A stretch of DNA of 64,000 nt from an uncultured Planctomycetota bacterium (GTDB taxonomy: Bacteria > Planctomycetota > Brocadiia > CAIUPP01): assembly GCA_903901045.1 (NCBI GenBank), contig CAIUPP010000010.1:100742-164741 (forward strand), written 5' to 3'. Numbering within the stretch: position 1 is the stretch's first letter; each line of letters starts with the position of its first letter. A program made the position numbers and the translations under genes. The notes below the pieces were generated by a model. It saw only the letters and a program-made list of their open reading frames with translations. It had not been told where the DNA came from and did not search any database. Below are positions 18,295 to 26,709 of the stretch, in pieces.

Positions 18295-18765
18295 GTGGAA
18301 AGCTTCGACATCCAGCGCTATCAGGGGACGTGGTACGAGATCGCCCGATTGGACCACAGCTTCGAACGGGGCCTTACCAGCGTATCTGCGACATACACGC
18401 CGAGAGATGATGGCGGCATCGCCGTACATAACCGGGGCTATGACCCGAAGAGCGGTCGTTGGAAGGAAGTCAAGGGCCAGGCCTATTTCGTGGAAGAGCC
18501 GACCAAAGGCCACCTGAAAGTGACGTTCTTCTGGCCCTTCTACGGAGCCTACAACGTGATCGCCTTGGACCGTGAGGCCTATTCCTTCGCAATGGTCTGC
18601 GGTCCAAGCAAGTCTTACCTCTGGATCCTTGCGCGGGAGAAAACACTTCCGGCGCCCGTCCTGGATGGGCTGATCTCAGAGGCCCTGCGGCTGGGGTTCC
18701 AGACCGATGGCCTGATCTTCGTCACACAGGATGTCCTGCCCGACCAAGTACGGCGACTCAATTAA
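18295..18765 (+). CDS. Bacterial lipocalin, Blc-like, lacking its lipoprotein signal
   Basis: 156 residues covering the whole lipocalin barrel. Seen: the first signature YQGTWYEIARLDHSFERG, the SATYTPRDDGGIAVHNRGYD block, FFWPFYGAYNVIALD, and the third-region ALVCGP-like AMVCGPSKSYLWILAR. Blc proteins are outer-membrane lipoproteins that bind lysophospholipids. Here the frame upstream of the GTG start (residues PGIPSGVQV just before it) carries no hydrophobic signal or lipobox, in any frame back to 18200. The protein would be cytoplasmic, or the 5' end was lost by rearrangement near the IS relics. Confidence 0.85.
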   Translation: MESFDIQRYQGTWYEIARLDHSFERGLTSVSATYTPRDDGGIAVHNRGYDPKSGRWKEVKGQAYFVEEPTKGHLKVTFFWPFYGAYNVIALDREAYSFAMVCGPSKSYLWILAREKTLPAPVLDGLISEALRLGFQTDGLIFVTQDVLPDQVRRLN

Positions 18766-18859
18766 TGTCACAACGGGTCTGGAGGTCGCAAGGTCAAGGA
18801 CCGACGGGTCGAGGGCTCAAGTTTCTCCGGGATGAATCTGAAGCGGCGCACACGCTGGT

Positions 18860-19552
18860 TCAGTCGCCAAGGAAGAGACCGCTCAGCCAATGCCGCCCCC
18901 AGTGGATGCCCTCGGCCCCGCCCCATACCAGAGCGCTGAAGAAGGCGAGCGTCAGGACAAAAACCACCAGTGCCGCCACCGCGCAGTATCCATCGCGCTC
19001 CATCAGGGCTGCGGCCATCAAAACAACCACCAACGCGGGCAGAAAGTTGGAGAAAGGGATGGGCAATGGCAACATGAGCAGGCACCCCGACACCAGAATA
19101 ATCACGCCGTAGAGATGATGGACGATGCCTTGGTTTACAAGGAACGCGCATCGAGGGCGTAATCCCCACTCCAAGACGCGGATCATCCTCCGCCCCGCCG
19201 CTAGTAGCTTGGCGAAAAACCGGGGTGGAAGAGTCGTGTCCAACAGCCTCGCCGGCAGCCAAGGCTTCTGCCGCAGGGAAAGGCGGAAGCCGATCAGCGC
19301 AATCACCAGCCCGAACGGCGTGGAGAGCCCCGGCAGCGGAATCGGTGTACAGAACGGCAACGCCAGAAGGATCAGCAACAGGGTGTAGGCGCGCCCTTGC
19401 ACAACAGCTACCACCTCGCGCAGGGTCATCGGGCGCGCGCCGAACATCTGGATTAGCCCGGCCAGTTCCTCGGACAACGGCGGGTACTGGTGTGGTCCGC
19501 AATCACTCTCCGTGGCAGGCGGGGTATGGGGCAACAACGGATCGCTCATCAT
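18860..19552 (-). CDS. ExoD-family membrane protein
   Basis: 230 residues with the ExoD pattern: a soluble N-terminus with LREVVAVVQGRAYTLLLILLALPFC and the P-rich IPLPGLSTPFGLVIALIGFRLSLR, then WLP.RLL and several C-terminal helices (ILVSGCLLMLPLPIPFSNFLPA). ExoD was named in rhizobial exopolysaccharide production; its biochemical role is unclear. The ATG overlaps the stop of the upstream small gene by four bases (ATGA), so the two are coupled. Confidence 0.85.
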   Translation of the reverse strand: MMSDPLLPHTPPATESDCGPHQYPPLSEELAGLIQMFGARPMTLREVVAVVQGRAYTLLLILLALPFCTPIPLPGLSTPFGLVIALIGFRLSLRQKPWLPARLLDTTLPPRFFAKLLAAGRRMIRVLEWGLRPRCAFLVNQGIVHHLYGVIILVSGCLLMLPLPIPFSNFLPALVVVLMAAALMERDGYCAVAALVVFVLTLAFFSALVWGGAEGIHWGRHWLSGLFLGD

Positions 19553-19728
19553 GGCTTCTTGCGGTAGACGTTCAGCCCGACCTTCTCATCCCGTTCGGGG
19601 ACGGACACGTTGCCCTCACTAGATGCGATGATAATCGTCTTGCCCGAGGACGATGGGCCGAACTCCTTAGTCAGGTCCACCTTGATCGTCAGGATGTTGC
19701 CCTCAACTTTCATGTCCACGTTCTTCAT
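19549..19728 (-). CDS. Small conserved hypothetical protein
   Basis: About 59 residues with a strand-rich pattern MKNVDMKVEGN.LTIKVDL, then FGPSSSGKTIIIASSEGNVSVP and GLNVYRK. I recall such a short conserved protein of unknown function from many bacteria, but cannot name a role. ATG at 19728 fits better than the one at 19740. It is coupled to ExoD. Confidence 0.6.
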   Translation of the reverse strand: MKNVDMKVEGNILTIKVDLTKEFGPSSSGKTIIIASSEGNVSVPERDEKVGLNVYRKKP

Positions 19729-19828
19729 GGCTGTTCTCACGTACCTTTCAACTGGTTATGCCGTGAACCCTGCGGCGGTCCACGCGCAGAAACGTAGCAC
19801 ACCGGACTGCCAAAGCTCCATCACCTGC

Positions 19829-20035
19829 TTAATCGCTCTCATGCCCATCGAACCCCTGGAAGACGCCTTGGGCGTATTCCCTGGGGCATGCCTTGATCCA
19901 TCTGGCAACTTCATCATACCCCATCTCTGCCGCCAGTTGCACAACGACCGGCCTGTCGAGCATATTCGTGAGGCCGGAATCACGGATGGCGATGATGCCC
20001 TTGAGTACTTCGTTCGGCACTTTGATTTTGGCCAT
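19829..20035 (-). CDS. DUF5049-like phage protein
   Basis: 68 residues from an ATG with AAGGAG seven bases upstream. The pattern VLKGIIAIRDSGLTNMLDR, then LAAEMGYDEVARWI, fits DUF5049, a small family found mainly in phages and prophages with unknown function. It follows the integrase by 19 bases on the same strand, so it is probably part of the mobile element. The longer ORF from 20131 overlaps the integrase and is not preferred. Confidence 0.7.
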   Translation of the reverse strand: MAKIKVPNEVLKGIIAIRDSGLTNMLDRPVVVQLAAEMGYDEVARWIKACPREYAQGVFQGFDGHESD

Positions 20036-20054
20036 GGTGGTCTCCTTCGATGAT

Positions 20055-21458
20055 CTAAGCGCTTGCGGCATCCGTGCCCGTCTTCCGCGCCGCTGTTTCT
20101 GAACCGACCACCGGCAACTGGTTGACCGCACCCGCCGTGTCGACCAACTCCAGGTGCTGGTAGATATTCGTCGTCAGGCGGATATCTGAATGGCGCATCA
20201 GATCCATCGCAGTGCGCGGGGCGACGCCGCTGCGCGCCAGCATCGTCCCGAAGGTATGGCGCAGGCTGTGAATATCCAGCGTTCGACCTCGCTGGTCCTT
20301 CTTCTCAATTCCCGCGTATTCCAGGTCCATGTTGAACGCGCGCAGCAGCGGCACGTGGGCGATCAGCCGCTCCTCGGAGGCCAGGGCTATCGGGCAAGGC
20401 TCGCCCTGGCACCGCGCTTCTTCCTGGGCATGAAGGAGCCGGGCAGCGAGATACTGCCGCAGGTGTCCGACGAGGTTGTCGCTCATCGGCTGGCGTGCGC
20501 CTCGGCGCGCCTTATCGAACTTCGCGTGAAGGGTGAGGTGCGGCGGGTTGGCGTCGAGGTGTACGTCGGCGACCTTGAGGCTCTTGATTTCCGAGAACCG
20601 CAAGCCGGTAAACATGGCGATTCTGAAAAACATCGCGTGCGACTGTCCCACCCGGCGCATCTTCTTACAGGCGCGCGGGCCGAGGTTGGCGAGCGACTTC
20701 CCTTTGTCCTTGCCACGAGTGATCTTCATCAGATTGTGCAGCGGGCGTTCCTCGGCGGCCTTCAAGAGTCGCCCAATTTCCTCCATAGTCAATGCACGTC
20801 GTTCGCGCCGTCTGTCCGCCGCCTCGTTGGCGCGGGGCAGGGCGGCGAAAGGGTTGGCCAGCAGCCGGGACTCCCGCACACACCAGTTTCCGAACGCCAC
20901 GAGCGCGATACGGTAGGTGTTCCTGGTGCGCGCAGACATGCCCAGTTCCGCCTGCTTCAACAGCCAGCGCTCAGCCTTGACTCGTTCCACGTCGCGCAGG
21001 CGCACGAAACCGCAGTCGTTCGCCACGCGCCTGATCGCCTGGCCCGTATTCTGAATATGGTCGGCGTTGCGTTCGCAGGCGCGCATATGCGTCAGGTAAT
21101 CCGCGACATGTTGCTCCAAGGACGTATCGGAGTGGACGCTGACATGCGCCTCTTCCCGGCTGATGATGCCGGCCTTGATCTTCTCGACTTCGGAGATAAT
21201 GTTGGCCAGGACCTGCCGCGCGGCCTGCTGGTCGCGGCAGCCGGTGGTCACCCGGCGCATGACCCCGTCGGCGTCGCGGAAACGAGCGAACCAGTTCTCG
21301 TACTGGAATACGACCCGCTTGCCGTCATTCTCCAACTCCCCCACCATGGTCTGTCCCCCGCCGTCGGTCCAGCGAGCGACCTTCTTCCCCCTGAACATCC
21401 CGATCTCCGCACCTTCGGGGATTGGCCGCCTGTACTTCTCCCTGTAAATCGTTGCCAT
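20055..21458 (-). CDS. Tyrosine recombinase / phage-type integrase
   Basis: 467 residues from the ATG at 21458 (AGGAAGG upstream). It has an N-terminal arm-type domain, a SAM-like core-binding domain (about 110-210) and a catalytic domain with TGLRFSEI (Arg I), HSLRHTFGTML (His-x-x-Arg), LMRHSDI (His) and NIYQH (Tyr nucleophile). This is a full site-specific integrase. The excisionase-like HTH gene lies directly upstream and a phage-type small gene downstream. The att site was not identified; no tRNA is adjacent. Whether it serves the phage genome starting at 33.4 kb or a smaller island cannot be told. Confidence 0.92.
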   Translation of the reverse strand: MATIYREKYRRPIPEGAEIGMFRGKKVARWTDGGGQTMVGELENDGKRVVFQYENWFARFRDADGVMRRVTTGCRDQQAARQVLANIISEVEKIKAGIISREEAHVSVHSDTSLEQHVADYLTHMRACERNADHIQNTGQAIRRVANDCGFVRLRDVERVKAERWLLKQAELGMSARTRNTYRIALVAFGNWCVRESRLLANPFAALPRANEAADRRRERRALTMEEIGRLLKAAEERPLHNLMKITRGKDKGKSLANLGPRACKKMRRVGQSHAMFFRIAMFTGLRFSEIKSLKVADVHLDANPPHLTLHAKFDKARRGARQPMSDNLVGHLRQYLAARLLHAQEEARCQGEPCPIALASEERLIAHVPLLRAFNMDLEYAGIEKKDQRGRTLDIHSLRHTFGTMLARSGVAPRTAMDLMRHSDIRLTTNIYQHLELVDTAGAVNQLPVVGSETAARKTGTDAASA

Positions 21459-21536
21459 GGGAGCACCTTCCTTTCTGACCACATGTGAGCCATTTCCGGC
21501 CAAGAACATCAAGGGAATTCTGACAATTCCTTGACA

Positions 21537-21776
21537 CTATGTGGCCACGCGAATGGCGCGTGTCATGCCCTTCCTGCGCGGGTCCGGACAGCCGGCGCCG
21601 AGCCACGTCTCGATCTCGGCGCGGTTCCAGCGAACAAGCGCCCCGAGTTTCATTGGCCTGGGCATCCGGCCAGCATCGGCCAGGCGGCGAACGTGCTGGG
21701 TGGAACAGTTCAGAAGACGGGCGACATCCGTAACGGCAAGCAGCGGCGGTGTCATTGGCTCAGTGTTAGCGGTCAT
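21537..21776 (-). CDS. Excisionase/AlpA-type helix-turn-helix protein
   Basis: 79 residues from the ATG at 21776 (GGAG six bases upstream). The motif LLAVTDVARLLNCSTQHVRRLADAG, then MPRP.KLG..VRW.RAEIE.WL, is the MerR-like winged HTH of excisionases and AlpA regulators. It sits 78 bases ahead of the integrase on the same strand and probably controls recombination direction. Confidence 0.82.
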   Translation of the reverse strand: MTANTEPMTPPLLAVTDVARLLNCSTQHVRRLADAGRMPRPMKLGALVRWNRAEIETWLGAGCPDPRRKGMTRAIRVAT

Positions 21777-21808
21777 GATGCTCTCCAGCAGCAACGTGCA
21801 GGAAACGC

Positions 21809-21883
21809 CCTATTTGTTAACTACCGGAGAAACAGGCGGGGTGTGACATCCGAGGGACGCCACCGCTGGGAGAATCAACGTTT
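21809..21883. repeat. 75-bp direct repeat, copy 1
   Basis: Matches 24096-24170 at 68 of 75 positions without gaps. It includes the stretch TTGTTAACTACCGGAGAAAC. Similarity stops sharply on both sides. The two copies flank the RCC1 gene. Confidence 0.85.
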
Positions 21884-22130
21884 TATGCGAAGACCTCGAG
21901 AAAGTCAGGGCCGACGTCTCTGCTAATCCGGAGCAACGCAGTGGTCGGCGATTTGGGCTTGCGGAACCGTCCAAGAAGTATACAATATCGTCTACAAGGC
22001 GCACGGCGGTCATGAGCCGGTTTTCATCCGGGAAATCCCTTGTAGAATGTCGTCGGTAGCGGCCGGGGGGATGGTACGCCTGTCCCCTACAGACCAGGCC
22101 GCGTCGGCCTATCCATAAGGAGAGAATGCA

Positions 22131-23897
22131 ATGCGACGGCATGGAATGCTCCTCTGCGCACTCATCGCGTGCTTGTTCTGCGTCGCGGCGGCTGAGACGT
22201 TCGCCAACGGAGGCGATTACCTCCTGCTGGCCACGGGGCGGAACGACTTCGGGCAGCTTGGGATGGGGTACGCTTCCGGCGATCCTGTCAGTCGTTTCAC
22301 CCGCGTGCCGGACATGAAGAACATGGCCGCGATCTCGGGCGGGTATGTCTTTTCCCTTGCGCTCGGAGAAGACGGTGTGGTCTGGGGAGCAGGCCGCTGT
22401 GCACAGGGCCAGTTGGGGGTTGGGAACAACACGGATATCGACACGTTCGTATCGGACTCCGTTCTCGCCTCCGTCATCTCCGCCGGAGACGACCACTCGC
22501 TGATCTGGAGGAGTTCCGATGGCGCGGTCCTGGCGACCGGCTTTAACGACGAGGGGCAGCTTGGCCTGGGCGACACGGCCGATCGGAACAGCTTCACGGC
22601 GGTCACGATCGGCGCGACGGTCACTGCCGTCTCGGCGGGCGGATACCATTCGCTGGCGCTGGATGACACCGGGAAGGTCTGGGCGGCCGGGCGAAACACC
22701 GAAGGGCAGCTGGGGCTGGGCGACAATGACCGCCGCATGTCGTTTACGCTCGTCACAGGTCCCACCAATATCGTCGCCATTTCGGCCGGAAGCTATCACT
22801 CGCTCTTGCTGGACAGCGACGGCCATGTCTGGGTGGCCGGCAAGAATCTAAGCGGCCAGCTTGGGCTGCACGACACCGCCAACCGGAACACGTTTGTGAA
22901 GGTCCCCGACGACGATCTTGCAAACGTCGTGGAAATCTCCGCCGGCGGGGAACACTCCCTCGCGCGCCTGAGCGATGGGACGGTCATGGCCACCGGCAAC
23001 AATAGCCAGGGCGCATGCGGCTTCGGCGAAAACACCAACTGGGCCGATTGGTCCTACCCCTTGAACGCCACCAACGCCGTCGGCATCTCGGCGGGCTACG
23101 TCCACTCGCTGATCTGCAAGGAGGACGGGACCGCCTGGGCGACCGGCGCCAACGGCCAGGGCGAACTCGGACTGGGGGATACGACGGACCGCTTCGGGTT
23201 CACGCAGATTCCCGGCCTTGCGAACGTCGTGGCGCTTCAAGCGGGCGGCTATCACTCTCTGGCCCTCGTGCCCAAGCACATCCAGGTCACCGCTCCGGCC
23301 GCCGCGGGGATCACGATCGAACGCGGGACCACCTACCCGGTGACGTGGGAGTCCGAGGGACTCCCCGCCAACGCGAAGGTGAATATCGTGTTGAGCGACG
23401 ACGTGGGCAACCGCTGGACCCTCGCGGCGGGCGTGCCGAACAAAGGGACGTGGCCCTGGAAGGTCGGCAGTTGGAAGGCGAAGGGGCAGAGCGTCTATCT
23501 CGATTACGGGAACTTCCGCATCGAGATCGGGACCGTGGACGGCCTCAATTGGGATGACAGCGACAATTCCTTCGCCATAGGCACGGTGGAGTCCCTGTTC
23601 GTTGCCGGTCTGAACGACGTGAACGAAGGCACGACCACTTCATACACCTGCACAGCGAACTACAACGTAGGGCCGTCCCAGGATGTAACCGCGCTTGTGA
23701 AGTGGCGCGCTCTGTCCCGGAACCCGAAGGACCCCTCCCGCTATCAGAGCTGCAAGTACGCTGTGATGCAGCCCGGCGGACAACTGATCACCAAGGCCGT
23801 CTCGAATGACCAGCAGATCCGCGTCACCGCCGCTTACGGAAACGGGAAAGCGGCCATCTCCAACGGCAGGGACGTCGCGATCCACGACCTCCCGTGA
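22131..23897 (+). CDS. Secreted RCC1-repeat propeller protein with two C-terminal beta domains
   Basis: 588 residues. A signal peptide (MRRHGMLLCALIACLFCVAAA) leads into seven RCC1 repeats (residues 30-385), each with a GxNxxGQLGLGD-type turn and an ISAGxxHSL-type strand, enough for a closed seven-bladed propeller. Residues 390-490 form an Ig-like domain with the YPVTWESEGLPANAKVNI pattern, and a last domain has DVTALVKWRA. The last two domains are shared with the protein at 29939-32236. AAGGAGAG precedes the ATG. The GC-rich frame and 75-bp repeats suggest an acquired cassette. Function in binding or adhesion is inference. Confidence 0.88.
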   Translation: MRRHGMLLCALIACLFCVAAAETFANGGDYLLLATGRNDFGQLGMGYASGDPVSRFTRVPDMKNMAAISGGYVFSLALGEDGVVWGAGRCAQGQLGVGNNTDIDTFVSDSVLASVISAGDDHSLIWRSSDGAVLATGFNDEGQLGLGDTADRNSFTAVTIGATVTAVSAGGYHSLALDDTGKVWAAGRNTEGQLGLGDNDRRMSFTLVTGPTNIVAISAGSYHSLLLDSDGHVWVAGKNLSGQLGLHDTANRNTFVKVPDDDLANVVEISAGGEHSLARLSDGTVMATGNNSQGACGFGENTNWADWSYPLNATNAVGISAGYVHSLICKEDGTAWATGANGQGELGLGDTTDRFGFTQIPGLANVVALQAGGYHSLALVPKHIQVTAPAAAGITIERGTTYPVTWESEGLPANAKVNIVLSDDVGNRWTLAAGVPNKGTWPWKVGSWKAKGQSVYLDYGNFRIEIGTVDGLNWDDSDNSFAIGTVESLFVAGLNDVNEGTTTSYTCTANYNVGPSQDVTALVKWRALSRNPKDPSRYQSCKYAVMQPGGQLITKAVSNDQQIRVTAAYGNGKAAISNGRDVAIHDLP

Positions 23898-23904
23898 CGC
23901 TTAC

Positions 23905-23943
23905 GGGGACACGATGCTCTCCGCGGGAAAGCATCGTGTCCCC
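23905..23943 (+). terminator. Hairpin after the RCC1 gene
   Basis: GGGGACACGATGCT (23905-23918) and AGCATCGTGTCCCC (23930-23943) form a perfect 14-bp stem with an 11-base loop, eight bases after the stop codon. No strong T-run follows, so it may end or protect the transcript. Confidence 0.7.
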
Positions 23944-24095
23944 ATGATCATTCATTATTCCCCCTGTCGCCGCCGTGTATAATCCCCCGCAACGCCTGTT
24001 CCCACAACGGAGCTGCCCGGCCTGAAGCGCGTCAATCGCGGTTAAGACCTCTCCGATGTCGTACCCCTTCCTGGGGCGCCCACAGTGGATCCCAG

Positions 24096-24170
24096 CCTAC
24101 TTGTTAACTACCGGAGAAACAGGCAAGGTGTGACATCGGAGGGACACCACCGCTGGGGGAATGAACGTTT
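24096..24170. repeat. 75-bp direct repeat, copy 2
   Basis: Partner of 21809-21883, same orientation, seven mismatches. The remaining part of the gap 23944-24490 shows no supported gene. Confidence 0.85.
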
Positions 24171-24490
24171 GCGCCAGGAGGGTGATGGGGTGTGGAAGAC
24201 GCTGCGCGTCGCGTCGGCCATTATCGGCCATCGGGCGCATGATGCAGAATAGTGTACAATTCCCGCCTCCGCCCCAAAGTTACGCTTGCTCCACCGCACC
24301 CCGCATGGATTTGAAAATTCCGTCCTCGGTGCCTTGACACGCCGTCATAATGACGCTATTGGCTGTTGTATTATGACAGACTACCTTTCATGCGAAATCA
24401 CGCCACGTCTACAGCAGGCCATGCGGCGGTTGCCGGTGGTGGTGCTCTCTTCCTTCTCGCCGCGTGTGGGTGTCCGTGGTCCGTGCCACA

Positions 24491-24574
24491 TCACCGGTTG
24501 ACCGCAGAATCCACCGTTGCCGTCGCCCGTTTCACCAACGGCGCGATCTGACCATCCCAATGCACGCGGATCTT
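24491..24574 (-). pseudogene. Detached 3' end of a helicase gene
   Basis: These 84 bases match 26710-26793, the last codons of the helicase gene, with about ten mismatches. On the minus strand they read KIRVHWDGQIAPLVKRATA and end in a stop at the same codon as the helicase. The rest of the gene is absent here. The AbiEii/DUF6088 pair lies exactly between the two copies. Confidence 0.8.
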
Positions 24575-24682
24575 GCCTCCTCGCTGAAGGCGCAGTGAAA
24601 TGAGAAATATAGTCATGCGTGTATTCTGCGTGCCAGGAGTTTCGCCAGCGCCACTGGAGCAGGTACGGCTCCAGGTGCCATT

Positions 24683-25687
24683 TCATCGTACATCCATCCG
24701 GAGATCGTTGATGGCCTTTTCCAGCGCGCCAAGGCCAGTCATTATATCCTCGAAGCGCGGGATCGCTCCAAAGAGCATGCCCCCCATGGCTTGATAATCC
24801 TTGCGCAGTTCCGCTTCGTTATACGTCGGCGGCAACAATCGCAGGCTCCCCGGCTTGGCCTCTTCGTACTTGGCCCACGGACACCGGTAAAACTGCATCT
24901 TGAATTGCACCACGTCATGCAGCAGATCAAGCCGGCTCAGCGCCTTGTCTCGAATCGGGAGCCGACTCAAACGGTACAGATCGTAGTAGTGCCGCGAGTA
25001 GCGCGGCGGCAGAGGCTTATCGGCAGTGCGGTGCGCTTCCCGATGAAGGATAGTGGCTTTTTCCCAGAACGTCCGTTCAACCACAATCGTTCGAACCGTG
25101 GTGGACGGCCGGCTGAAAGGCCCAGGGACCTGTTCGGCTGCATAGGGACGAATCTCTTTTTCCTCGTTGGGCACCCACGCCGCCAAGGGGCCAATCTCCA
25201 ACCGAATCTGCGGAAGAATCGTTTGCAGTGAGAACGCCTTCGGATAACGGATCAGCACTTCCTGGTTTGCGGCCACGACTTCAATGTCCGTCGCGGCTCG
25301 ATCACTCAGGTGCTCCCGCAAGACAGGCGCGAGGTCCCGTTCCAGAAACTCGGTCGTTCGCCGGTTGGCGTCCTTGCTAAAAGCATCCTGCTGCGTGATG
25401 CTGCGGTCGTTCCACGGCTCGTTCTCGGAGTAGCCGAGCAATTGCCACTCCAGGACCAGATCGATATCCTCGGAAAAGCGCTCGATGGCCCTGTACGCCT
25501 TGGAGAGGCTTGTCCCGCCCTTGAAGGCCATGCGGGCTTGCCACGGGCTGTCATGGAACAGGTAGTCGAGAACCCAGCAGACCCAGAAGTCCTTCTCGAT
25601 AATGGCTTCATGCACGTGCATGGCCTGGGCAGCGGCCCTGAACAGGTCGCGTCGGTCCTCTTCGGGACGCTGTGCCAGATCACGCAT
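24683..25687 (-). CDS. Nucleotidyltransferase AbiEii/AbiGii-type toxin
   Basis: About 334 residues from an ATG at 25687, overlapping the stop of the upstream antitoxin gene by eight bases. The nucleotidyltransferase motif is FKGGTSLSKAY (residues 56-66) followed by SEDIDLVLE with paired Asp at 74 and 76. Further C-terminal are the ERTFWEKATILHREAHR and SRHYYDLYRL blocks common to the family. AbiEii toxins transfer nucleotides (to tRNA in studied homologues) and abort phage growth. Together with the DUF6088 protein it forms a type IV toxin-antitoxin pair. Confidence 0.88.
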   Translation of the reverse strand: MRDLAQRPEEDRRDLFRAAAQAMHVHEAIIEKDFWVCWVLDYLFHDSPWQARMAFKGGTSLSKAYRAIERFSEDIDLVLEWQLLGYSENEPWNDRSITQQDAFSKDANRRTTEFLERDLAPVLREHLSDRAATDIEVVAANQEVLIRYPKAFSLQTILPQIRLEIGPLAAWVPNEEKEIRPYAAEQVPGPFSRPSTTVRTIVVERTFWEKATILHREAHRTADKPLPPRYSRHYYDLYRLSRLPIRDKALSRLDLLHDVVQFKMQFYRCPWAKYEEAKPGSLRLLPPTYNEAELRKDYQAMGGMLFGAIPRFEDIMTGLGALEKAINDLRMDVR

Positions 25688-26303
25688 GGCGCGCCTTCTC
25701 CTCGGCAGCCAACCGCTTGATGATTTCATAGACCCAGGAGGTGACGTACCGCGCTTCACGGACCGCGCGCGCCAGTTCTTTCGCGTCTAGCTTCGTACGG
25801 AGCGTGGCTATGACCGAATCATCCACGCTGCTTTCTCCCAGCGTCTTCAGAGCCTGCACAATCAGGGCCGTCCTGGGCGAAAGAACCGTCGTTTCCTTAT
25901 TCGCCCGGTGCTTGAAGGCGAGGGTCCCACCGATCCATTCGTACTTTTTGGATGGCCCGTCGCTGAAATACTGCCACTGGGCGGGCACCTGCGTCGACAA
26001 CCCGAGCAGATTCAGCGCCGTGTCGCCTGTGGGCAGGATCGTCCACCCGTGCGCCCGTGCGATGGCCGTCGCGATGGCGTCCGGGTCCGGACTGGCCGGG
26101 GCGTGGAGCAGTGTGCTGTAACGCGGATAGTCATAGACCCCGCGCATGATGCGGCGGACATTGCCATGTTCTACGAAACGGCCAAGCGCCTGGCGCACGG
26201 TATCATGGCTGGCGAGATCCAGAAAATCTTTTGGGGTAAAGACCACGCCTCTGCCACGTCCGTATATTCTCGCAAGTAGCTGCTTAGTTGAGCATTGCGC
26301 CAT
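25680..26303 (-). CDS. DUF6088/AbiEi-type antitoxin
   Basis: About 207 residues from the ATG at 26303. The N-terminal winged-helix region has LLARIYGRGRGVVFTPKDFLDLASHDTV-type sequence followed by RIMRGVYDYPRYS, the DUF6088 / AbiEi antitoxin signature; the C-terminal part ends in helices. AbiEi proteins repress their own promoter and neutralise AbiEii. ORF start is at 26450, but AAAGGTG close to 26303 favours the shorter form. It is translationally coupled to the toxin. Confidence 0.85.
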   Translation of the reverse strand: MAQCSTKQLLARIYGRGRGVVFTPKDFLDLASHDTVRQALGRFVEHGNVRRIMRGVYDYPRYSTLLHAPASPDPDAIATAIARAHGWTILPTGDTALNLLGLSTQVPAQWQYFSDGPSKKYEWIGGTLAFKHRANKETTVLSPRTALIVQALKTLGESSVDDSVIATLRTKLDAKELARAVREARYVTSWVYEIIKRLAAEEKARHA

Positions 26304-26709
26304 AACAGGAGCACCTTTCTTGTCACGAATAATAGGCTGTTTCCGTGACATTAGCAAGCACTTTTTGGCTTCTTTTCTGCTTCTCGTTTTCATGGGCGCA
26401 TCACATTCTCCAGCCTGCGCTGTTGGAGGATGGCGCTGAACTCCAAACATTGGGGTGCAGGAACACGGGCGGATTCTCCCTTACCTCTCAAACGGACTGC
26501 GTCGTGAACGGACAACACCGCATTGAATTAGTGTTCGATTTTATGCCTGTGGTCGCGTTGCGTCAATCGAATTCTATCTGGTCTAAAAAGCGTTGACTGC
26601 ACGCTGGACAGCGAATCGGTCGTCCCGCCCTTCATTCATGAAGCCGCGGACGAATGCCGGTGTGAGCCGTGGGAGTCAGGGACACCGTCTACCGCGTGCA
26701 CGCGTCACG
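26304..26709. other. Gap between helicase and toxin-antitoxin operon
   Basis: About 400 bases, no supported gene. It probably carries the promoter of the toxin-antitoxin operon. Base composition is lower in GC than in flanking genes. Confidence 0.4.

Noticed and set aside
20190..21488. 432-codon plus-strand frame opposite the integrase
   Set aside because: Integrase motifs on the minus strand are complete; this frame has none.
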